This document shows, piece after piece, positions 47,201-58,438 of a stretch of DNA of 64,000 nucleotides. The position numbers and the translations under genes were made by a program. Where the stretch lies: positions 16,558,229 to 16,622,228 of the forward strand of contig CM065712.1 in assembly GCA_017654935.2 (NCBI GenBank), read 5' to 3'. The notes beneath the pieces are model-generated. The model searched no databases. It was not told where the DNA came from and was given only the letters and a program-made list of their open reading frames with translations. The first letter of the stretch is position 1. The number at the start of each line of letters is the position of its first letter. The stretch comes from Phymorhynchus buccinoides. Its lineage: Eukaryota > Mollusca > Gastropoda > Neogastropoda > Raphitomidae.

Positions 47201-50200
47201 TCAGACTGATAAATCGGCGTTAGTGTGTGCACTACAACTCTCGCTGAATGCAAACAACTCACAAAATCCGATAAATGAAAGCAGCTGGCGCATTAGCGTT
47301 TGCCGTGATTTCGTATCTGCGGTGTATGCGGCGCCATTTTGTCAGCCGAGTTGTATGCGCGGTAAAAGTTCTGTGTGTGCAAACTGTGACTAAAAATGAA
47401 CTGCCACAGCGTTACTTTGTCATGTTTTGTGTTGTGTTGTGTCGTTGTGCATAATCCAGTATTTAGTAGGTCCGTTATGGCGAAGATTAGGTCTGTACTG
47501 TTATGTGTAGTTTGTGTGTGAGTGCAACATGGGCTATCGAAGTTGCCATCGGACCCGTTGCCATGACTTTCGATCACGAGTTCGTCTGCTTTTCATCGAG
47601 AGATCGATTTGCACGAACTTGACTGCAAAAAGATAAGATTGTGGTCGCATCTCAACCCCTGAAATCGGGTCGTAAGTCGGAACTCAGGAAAGTCATATTT
47701 GCGGCATAGGAATTTGTTATATAGTGGAATGTGTTCGGGAAAAAAAAAATCGGTCGTATGTGAGGAGAAGTCGCATTTACGAGCGTCTTATTAGAGGGGT
47801 ACCACTGTATTTTCACAACTTCATTTACCCCAGATAGAAAGTCGTTAGAGATACGAGCTTTTGGTGGAAGGTGGCGGGAAAAATTAGAGTTACTAACTAT
47901 GTATTAAACTAAAAAATATAAAAAATTCGAGATACGAGGTGTTTGAATTTCACCGACGATATCTTTCATTTTGTTGCTTTGATACATGAAAATACCATTT
48001 TTGTTGTTGAAACTTCCATAGCAATTCTTCCTGAAATCCTGGCATGTCTAAAACATAAACTAGCATTCTAGGACTATAACACCAAAAGTTATGACATAAT
48101 CAATGACATCACACACCCATGGGGGAAGGGGATACAATAAAATGGGGGGTGCAACTGACAATAGGAAGCTCCTTAAAGTGCATGAATCCCCTGAAGTCGG
48201 AGTGTGGCTGTCCACGTGGCAGGGTAATCAAAAACGCGTCATGTTCTCATCCCTAGCTGATGCACTAAGTTGTACCATAGTGTTCAAGTGCTTCTGTTGT
48301 TGAGATGATCCCTGGAGTCTTTTAGCCAGGGTACGACAACAACAACAAAGTGTGCAATAAACGACACTAACACGCACACCACTGACCTGACACGACCTTG
48401 TACCCTCGTTGTTGAGATGATCCCTGGAGTCTTTTAGCCAGGGTACGCCAACAACAACAAACAAAGTGCGTGAAAAACGACACTGATGAGCACCCTAGTC
48501 ACTGACCTTGTACCCTCGTCGCATCAACGCGTCACACATGAAAAACGACACCGATGAGCACCCTAGTCACTGACCTTGTACCCTCGTCGCATCAACGCGT
48601 CACACATGAAAAACGACACCGATGAGCACCCTAGTCACTGACCTTGTACCCTCGTCGCATCAACGCGTCACACATGAAAAACGACACCGATGAGCACCCT
48701 AGTCACTGACCTTGTACCCTCGTCGCATCAACGCGTCACACATGAAAAACGACACCGATGAGCACCCTAGTCACTGACCTTGTACCCTCGTCGCATCAAC
48801 GCGTCACACATGAAAAACGACACCGATGAGCACCCTAGTCACTGACCTTGTACCCTCGTCGCATCAACGCGTCACACATGAAAAACGACACTGACGAGCA
48901 CCCTAGTCACTGACCTGACACGACCTTGTACCCTCGTCGCATCAACGCGTCACACATGAAAAACGACACTGACGAGCACCCTAGTCACTGACCTGACACG
49001 ACCTTGTACCCTCGTCGCATCAACGCGTCACACATGAAAAACGACACTGACGAGCACCCTAGTCACTGACCTGACACGACCTTGTACCCTCGTCGCATCA
49101 ACGCGTCACACATGAAAAACGACACTGACGAGCACCCTAGTCACTGACCTGACACGACCTTGTACCCTCGTCGCATCAACGCGTCACACATGAAAAACGA
49201 CACTGACGAGCACCCTAGTCACTGACCTGACACGACCTTGTACCCTCGTCGCATCAGCACGTCACACATGACATAACGACACTGACGAGCACCCTAGTCA
49301 CTGAGCTGACACGACCTTGTACCCTCGTCGCATCAGCGCGTCACACATAACATAACGACACTGACGAGCACACTGGTCACTGACCTGACACGACCTTGTA
49401 CCCTCGTCGCATCAGCGCGTCACACATGGCCTTGGCATTGCTCAGCACCTGCTGCTGGTAGTCCTTGAACTCTGGGGTCATGGCCTGAGGGGTCAAGATC
49501 AAAGGGTCAAGGTTTGAATTTTTTACATTGCCTTGCTATATGTTAGCAAAAAGCCTAAAAAGGGTGAAAAATCAAACAAATAAAAACAATTCTGCTTACA
49601 GAAAACTTATGAATAGTGTAGCGGAAGAACAGCATGGTGATTTAACCCTTTCACCGCCAGCCATTTCTTAGCCAAAAAATACCATGAAATTTAACCTGGG
49701 TGTTAAACCATTGTGGTGCAAAAATGTGACATTGGCGGTGAAAGGGTTAATACAATCTTTAGTTTGTGATGATAAGTCAGTCAGCTTTCTGCATTACAAG
49801 CTCAAGTCTATAGTTATGGCAGACATAAATCGCAATGACCGGCATTTGGACAAGCCAGATCAAGCCATCAATGCCCACATTTCAACAGAATGTTCTGTGT
49901 GTGGAAGAGTTGTGCTGTTAGCCAATAACACAGTCCAAAAAAAAAAAAAAAAAAAATTCAACGAAAATACCCAGCACCCATTAACACCAAAATCCCAAAA
50001 AGATTTGACCAAAAAAATGTGCATACGGGCACATAACAAGTAAATGACAGGAGAAAGAGTTGGGGGGGGGATCTGTCGGGGTTGCAGAGCTGCGACTGTT
50101 TAGGCAGATCTTGCGTGCCTCACGCTTTGCCTGCGATGTCTCGATACGGTGCGCCTCGAAGTTGGTGGCTCCATTTGTTACTGACACCACGCCATGCTGG

Positions 50201-53200
50201 TCTGTTCTGTGCCAGGGTTTCCCATGAGGAGACATTAACATGGGTGCAACTCCCCAAAAGGAAAAATAACTGAAAGGCAGGGGTCCAGGGACCCATGGCC
50301 CCGGCAGGGTACAGGGGCAGAGCCCCGTCGGACGATTCAGGGGGGCAAGTTAAGAGAGAGTTACAACGAGACAGACAGACAGCTAAAATGAGAGACAGTT
50401 TGAGTCTGATAAGCCTTGTAAAATTAGCACATTGCCTTTTGTAACCTTCCAAGATAGAACAACTAGACTAAGTTCAAAACGCCCCAAAACGCTTGTGGTC
50501 AATGTTTTTTTTAATGAGTTACAAAATACTGAAGTTCAGTTTCTGGTAAAATAAAAAATCTGAAATCAGTGTACAAATGAAAGAGTAGCATCCATGCATT
50601 GATGTTGAAGTTCTTTAGGGACACTATGGGGAAGCAAACTGTAAAAAGAATGTACCTCCCTCAAGGCGACGGCCACGCCGGCAATCTGGTGTTCGTGGGG
50701 CCCCCCCTGCAGCGCGGGGAAGACGGCGTTGTTGATCTTCTTCTCAAAGTCGTACAGGATCTCCTTCCCCGTCTTCTTGTCCACCCCCTTCACCCCTTTA
50801 CGGTAAAAGATCATCCCTGACCTGCCAGAAAAACAACAGTGGAACCTCCCTTGTAAGACCTTCCCTTGTAAGACTTTCCCTTGTAAGACCTTCCCTTGTA
50901 AGACCTTCCCTTGTAAGACCCTCCCTTGTAAGACCTTCCCTTGTAAGACCTTCCCTTGTAAGACCTTCCCTTGTAAGACCTTCCCTTGTAAGACCTTCCC
51001 TATTAACTCACTGGAGTCATGACGGCAGATGTCTGCCATCACGGTCAGTCTCTGTTCGGGTCATGACGGCAGACAACTGCCACCTGAATTTTTCTGATTA
51101 TTTTAGCACCCACTACAAGTAACGCTATTCGAGGGAGCTTACTGTTGAAAGTCAAAGCACACTCATTCACACTTCGATTGCTTCCCTTAGATCCGTATCT
51201 CACAGCCATTTGGGGGCTTATTTTAGCGAGTTTCATCGAATCACTTAGCAACAGCTGTGTTCTCTACACAAGCAAAATGGCCAAACAAATCGGAAATTCC
51301 ATTTTGGATACTTTACTGAGCGTATTTTTTACACAAAGGAGACGAGTAAGCACACTAACTGTGTGTGGCATTTTATTTAGTAGACTTGTGCCTTTCTTTT
51401 GCAAAGTATTGTTTGTTTCTATATTAATTAATTATTTGGAAGCAATCTTTTTATAAAGTAGCCTGAAACGTGCTATTCCTGGGGGTCGACGCGCATCATC
51501 TGACTGCATGGGTGCTCCTGGGAAATTTCCAAACTCCTGCAAGGCAGGGGTCCAGGGGCCACCCAGGCCCCGGCAGAGTGCAGGGACAGCGCCCCTCCAG
51601 AGGGTTCCGGGGGGGGCAATGCCCCCTGGAAGCTGAAGGGAAACAACAGTTTCCAATGTAATTGACAGCATCTCGTTGCACTTTCACTTCTGGTTAAACT
51701 TCATGACCTCTATAACCAGCAAAATGCATCTTCTCAAATTCTCGTAATCCCGCAACTCTGGCTCCAGGCCAAAACAAAATACTGAACTTCAGGACATCCT
51801 GAAAGCAGGAGCATCCATGTGACTGCGACTCCCATATAAATGCCCCCAAATTCAAACCGAAACATCATTTTAAAGAGCAGCCTCAATTTGAAGTTGGGGA
51901 CATTTGTATGTGGGTCACAGCTACCCAGAAAAAAACAAGGGACTTAATCGTGGTGCGTCAGTGTATTTTTAAAGACCCAGTGACGCACCACGATTAAGTC
52001 CCTTGTTTTTTTTCTGGGTTGCTGTGACCCACATACAAATTTCTCCATATTCAAATTGAGGCTGCTCTTTAAACTGATGTGTCGGTTTCAATTTGGGGCC
52101 ATTTATATGGGAGTCAGACTTGTTCAAAACAAGATTTATTTCCAGCTATAAGAGGGAAACCACGTGAAACCCGTGATTTTGACACGTGACCTGGTGGATC
52201 TTTAACCCTTTCACCGCCAATGTCGCATTTTAGCACCACAGTGGTTTAAATACCAATGTCACTAAAAGGCATCAAATTGGGGTCTATTATCCAAAGACCC
52301 TATTGTCTTAGTTTTGGGAAGTAAGGATAGACCTAATTTTATATATGTCACAGAAGAATCCCAATACTGCAGATAGATTTAATTTGTTCTCTACCCAGGT
52401 AAATTTAATGGACATTTTTGGCTGAAATATGTCTGGCAGTGAAAGGGTTAAGAGACTCCCTCAAAGATGTGACCCACAAATTTTTCACCAATTTTCCCCC
52501 TTCTTATCCGGACTACCGAGTGTTCACCTTCCAACCTAAGACCTTGAAAAATCAGCCCCCAAAGGCCTGAATAGGGAGGTTCTACAGTGAAACAATATCA
52601 AACAACAAAGGACAGGAAAGGACTTAACCCTTTCACCGCCAAAGTCGCATTTTAGCACCACAGTGATTTAACACCTATGTCACTAAAAGGCATCAAATTG
52701 GGGTCTATTATCCAAATACCCTATTGTCTTAGTTTTGGGAAGTAAGGATAGACCTTATTTTATATCTGTCACAGGAGAATCCCCAATACTGCAGACGGAT
52801 TCTGTTCCCTACCCAGGTAAATTTAATGGACATTTTTGGTTGAAATATGATTGGCGGTGAAAGGGTTAATGACTTTTTTTTCTTCTTCTTCTTCTTCTCC
52901 CATTAAGCATCCACAATCAACAGTTTGATTTTTGGTTACAGTTATGGTCGAGGTCGGAAGGTCAAGGGAAAAACCAAAACACATAGGAAAAAACACCAGA
53001 CCGGTACCAATCTACAAACGACATTGACCCAAATTTCCATTTGACATTGACATAAATTTCTGTAAGACCTTGACCCAAATTTCTGTTTGACTTTGACTCA
53101 GATTTCCATTGGACTTTGATCTAAATTTCCATTTGACATTGGCCCAAATTTCCCCAAAAACTTCCGTTTGACATTGACCTAAATTTCCATTTGACCAAAA

Positions 53201-56200
53201 AGATGTTGACCAAAACTTTCATTTGACCTTGATCCAACTTTCCCAACAAAAAAATTGACTCCCCCAAATTTCTATATGTATCCTTGACCCCGACATTCGT
53301 GTGACCTTGACCCACTAACCGTGGCCCGTGGAAGGTCTTGTGCCTGGTGGAGGACACGACGTCGGCATGGTCGAAAGGGGAGGGAATCACGTCGCCCGCC
53401 ACCAGCCCAGAGATTTGGACCTCGACCCAAAGTTCCATTGGACCTCGACCCAAATTTCCATTGGACCTCGACCCAAATTTCCATTTAACTTTGACTCAAA
53501 TTTCCATTGGACCATGACCCAAATTTCCATTGAACCATGACCCAAATTTCCATTGGACCTTGACCCAAATTTCCCCCTAAAGTTCCGTTAGACCTTGACC
53601 CAAATTTCCATTTGACTGACCTAAATTTCCATTAGGTCATGGCCCAAATTTTCATTTGACCTTGACCCAAACTTCCATTTGACATTGACTCAAATGTCCC
53701 TAAAAATTCTATTGGACCTTGACCCCCCAAAAAGATGTTGACCCAAATTTCCATTCGACCATGATCCAACATATAAAAAAATTTGACCACACAAAATTTC
53801 AATAAAGTATTCTTGACCCCAACGTTCACGTGACCTTGACCCACTGACCGCGGCCCGCGGAGGGTCTTGTGCGTGGTGGAGGACACGACGTCGGCGTAGT
53901 CGAAAGGGGAGGGAATCACGTCACCCGCCACCAGCCCAGAGATGTGGGACATGTCCGCTAGCATCACCGCCTTCACCTCGTCACAGATCTGCAGCACACA
54001 CAAAAACAGGGGCGCGTGCACAGGCACACAGATTTACACAAACATGGGTATGAGTACAGGTATACACTGATACAGATCTATAACATACACAAACACAGGG
54101 GCGCGTGCACAGGCACACAGATTTACACAAACATGGGTATGAGTACAGGCATACACTGATACAGATCTATAACATACACAAACACAGGGGCGTGTGCACA
54201 GGCACACAGATTTACACAAACATCAACGCTTTCACCTCGTCACAAAGATCTACTGCACACACAAACATTTGTTATTCTTTTCACTGCCAATGTCGCATTT
54301 TTGCACCACAATGATTTAACACCCATGTCATTAAAACCCTTGAAATCAGGGTCTATTATTCAATGATATTGTGTTCCTAAATTTGAGCAGTAAGGATTGA
54401 CCCTATTCTAAATGTGTCACAGAGAAATCCCACAATATTGCAGATGAAATCTTTTCTGTAGCCAAGTAAGTTTAATGGAATTGTTTGGCTAAAAAATGGC
54501 ATCCTATCCAGATCTGTTATCTGAAGACCATATTTTCTTAATTTGGGGAGGTAAGGATAGGCCTAATGTTATATATGTCACCAAGGAATTCGCAATATTG
54601 CAGAAATATTTTTTTTTCTACCCAGTTTTGTTTAATGGTATTTTTTGCCTGAAAAATGGCTGGAGGCGAAAGGGTTATACCAACATGGAATCAGGCAGAG
54701 ACAGGAACCCCGGCCCACTCACCTCTCTGTACGCCTTGTAGTCGAGCAGTCTGGAGTAGGCCGTGGTGCCCGCGATGATCAGACGAGGCCGGAACAAGAT
54801 GGCCGTCTCCCGAAGCTTCCCGTAGTCAATGAAACCCGTCTTTGGCTGGAAACAAACATAATATCGACGGTGAAATTCAAAAACCTTGTATCTCGATCTT
54901 TTTTGTTGTTGTTTTTGGTCCCATCTTCTGGGCCGTACAGTGGCGTTGCTCCCACGCCGCTCATTCCGAGTCCCAACTCGCAGCCACACCTCCGCACATA
55001 TCTCAATTTTAAATTTTTTTTAGTTAGATACATAGTCAGCTCTCTCATTTTTCCCGCCACCTTCCACCAAAAGCTCGTATCTCTAACGACTTTCTATCTG
55101 GGGTAAATGAGGATGTGAAAATAGAAAAAAAATTCGTTAAGTCCCAAATTCAGATCTAGTTAAGGACAAAAACCTCTTATCTTCGTTCTTTTCAAGCATA
55201 GAAAAAAAAATGTTTTAAAGTAATTTTTTTTTACCGACTTCTTTTGTTTTAAAGTAATTTTAGCGAAATGCAGGACTAAACTCACAATGTCTTGAACAAC
55301 ATATTCATCATAGTTAATCAATTGTGGTCAACGCGGTTAATTTTTAAAACAATTTTTTTCATTTTTCTCAAAACTACCAAAAGTGAGATACGAGGTTTTT
55401 TTATTTCACTGACGATATCCAGTTCACTTTACTAGAGAAAGGTGGCAGAGTGGTCAAGACGTTCGCCTGCCAAATGTAATGCGTGACTGCAGCGTGAGTG
55501 ACCCGGGTTCGAATCCCGGCCTCCTCGCCCTTTCTTTCTAGTTCGACAGGAAAATCGAACTGAACGTCCAGTCCTTCGGATGGGGACTTAAAGCTAGTCT
55601 GACCCGTGCGCTTTGCGCACGTAAAAATCCCACGGCAGTTGAAAGTCGGTAAGAGCAGAGAGAAATCCCGCTGCCTGGTATGGCCAAATTGATAGCTAGG
55701 TTTTAATACTTACAAAGAAGGGCAATGTCTCGGAGAAGTGGGTCTTATGTGGGAGGGAGTCTTATAACGGAGGTTCCACTGTAGTCTGTAAAATAATCAT
55801 TCATGCATACAGACAGGCAGAGAAACGCACAGCCCTCGTTCCCATTCCAATGTATTTCTGTTCTTACAGAAGTGTGAACACTTACAAAACAAGAGGCAAA
55901 GCCTTCAAGACTCACTCGAACAGGAACATGTGGGACAACAAAGATTGAGGGGGAGGGTCTAAAGTACAAGACTGCCAATAAAATTTAAAAGTACAAATGA
56001 AACTATCGTTAATGGATACAACTACAAAAAAAATAAAAAAAGTGCCCGTGCCGAGAATCGGACCCGGAACCATTTGCATGACAGACAGACACTCTACCAA
56101 TGAGCTATCGAGGCTTTCAGTGTTGATGAGTTTCTTAACTCATGTTGCCTGTTGAATGCTCTCTAACCCACTAATCTAATAATAATAATAATAATAATTG

Positions 56201-56328
56201 TACATTTATATAGCGCTTTACCTCAGATGAGCCCAAAGCGCTTTACAATCAATTTTTCATCAACAAATAGACAACAAAAACAGCATTCAAGAATGACACC
56301 AACCAGCAACAACGCATACATACAAAGC

Positions 56329-56364
<36 letters not shown>

Positions 56365-58391
56365 GTTATCTGTTTACAGTGTTGCTTTAAGTATTTAATT
56401 ATTCAAATAATTATTGTTTGAAAGCTTGCATAGACATAAATCTATATGTGTGCAAAGTTTGAACAATGTATGCCTTCTATTTCCCGAGAAAATGCCAACG
56501 TTAAAGTTTGGAGATTAGACCACGGACGCAACACACACACACAACCGAACAACTATCATCTATAGACTCACATCGTCGTTAACACGAGTGAGCCAAAAAG
56601 GTGACTTACGTCCAGTCTGTATGGCATGGACTCAAAGTACAGGGATGTTGCCGACACACGCTTGGCGTCCGTCATGAACCCATGGGTCAAACTGAGAAGA
56701 AAAAAAACAACGAAAATTAAACGCTAGAGAGTGTGAAAACACTTTTAATATCACACACACACACATGTGCCCGCGCATGCATATCAGGTTGAGCGAGTTG
56801 AGTGTGTGCATGTGTTCGTATGTGTGCATGTGTGTGTAACATGTGTGTGTGTGTGTGTGTGTGTGCGTGTGTGCGTGTGAGCGCGTGTGCATGTGTGCGT
56901 GCGAAATGTGAGTGTATGAGTGATTGAGCATGTGTGTGAGTGTGTGTGCATGTTTGGGGGAGGGGGTTGGTGTGTCTCCGCATACATGCATGCCTAAGTG
57001 TGCATGCAAGGATGCATGAATGTCTGTATCACTGTATGTGCATGAATGTGAGTGAATGTGTTTGTAAAAAGCTGTTCAGAGAAAGCATACTTCAGAAGCA
57101 ACGTCGTCATTATCCTCATTATTATTGCTATTGTCTTCATTTTCCTTGTAATCATCGTCATCACCATCATCATCATCATAGCTGTCATCATCATCATCAT
57201 CATCATCACCACCATCATCATCATCACCATCATCAGCTGCCATCATCATCATCACCGTCATCATCATCACCACAACACTCGCTCTCCCATCAGGATGGTC
57301 CAGTATCATCAATCAGTTTAATAAGCTTGCTGGAATGTATAAGCAAGGCTGATGATGCAGATGCTGCAGATGATGATGAGAATGAGAATGAGAATGATCA
57401 TTGTCACTGATTGTGATGTCCATAATCATGATAATAATGATGAGGACAACAATGATAATGATGACAACACCAAGGCTACATCAAAATGTTGTTATGCTCT
57501 GCATAGTTATGCAGGGATTGTCTTTAGCCATGACAATCTCCTTGCATAACATCGTCAGTCTCCAAAATCCCCCGAAGTTGGAGTGCGGCTGCCCACGTGG
57601 CGAGGTAATCAAAAACGGTCACAGGCGTAATGTTCTCATCCCTAGCTGAAACATTTTGTACCATAGTGTTCAAGTGCTTCGGTTGTTGGAATGATCCCTG
57701 GAATCTTTTAGCCAGGGTATGCAAACAAACAAATGATGATGAAGATGATGATGATGATGATGATGACAACAACGACAACCACTCACTGTCCCCCATCCGG
57801 CAGATCCAGCCCCATCAGTCGGTCGTGGGGGTTCAAGAGCGCCGTGAACACTGCGAAGTTGGCGGGACTGCCAGAGTAAGGCTGCACGTTCACCCCCCAT
57901 TTCTCGGGGTCTAGGCGGAACGCTTCCAGCGCCCTCTGCTGACAGAGACGCTCCACCTCGTCGATGTGAATGTTGCCTCCGTAGTACCTGCCATAAAAAA
58001 AACCACACACACGCGGTTAAACAGCGGAAGTTATGCCAGGTCAGGATTAATTGTGGGTCTTCATGGCTGCCCACGTGGTGGGGTAATCAAAACCGGGTCA
58101 CATACGTAATGTTCTCATCCCTAGCTGTTACATTTGTACCATAGTGTTCAAGTGCTTTGGCTGTTGGGGTGATCCCTGGAGTCTTTAACTTAAGCCAAGG
58201 TACAAATAACAAATAAATTAATTAATGCTTATATAGCGCATAATCTTGCTTAAGCAACTCAATGCGCTTTTCACTCACCATTCGCACAAACATTTCTAAC
58301 AGACTGGTTCACGTATCCTCACAATACATCTCTATGAAAATGAATACATTAAAGAATGCATTGCATATAATCATAATACAACACACTAACA

Positions 58392-58438
<47 letters not shown>

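Noticed and set aside
48388..49430. CRISPR-like array of regular repeats
   Set aside because: The units have no variable spacers and are copies of a eukaryotic SHMT exon end with its donor. There are no cas genes and the genome is animal.
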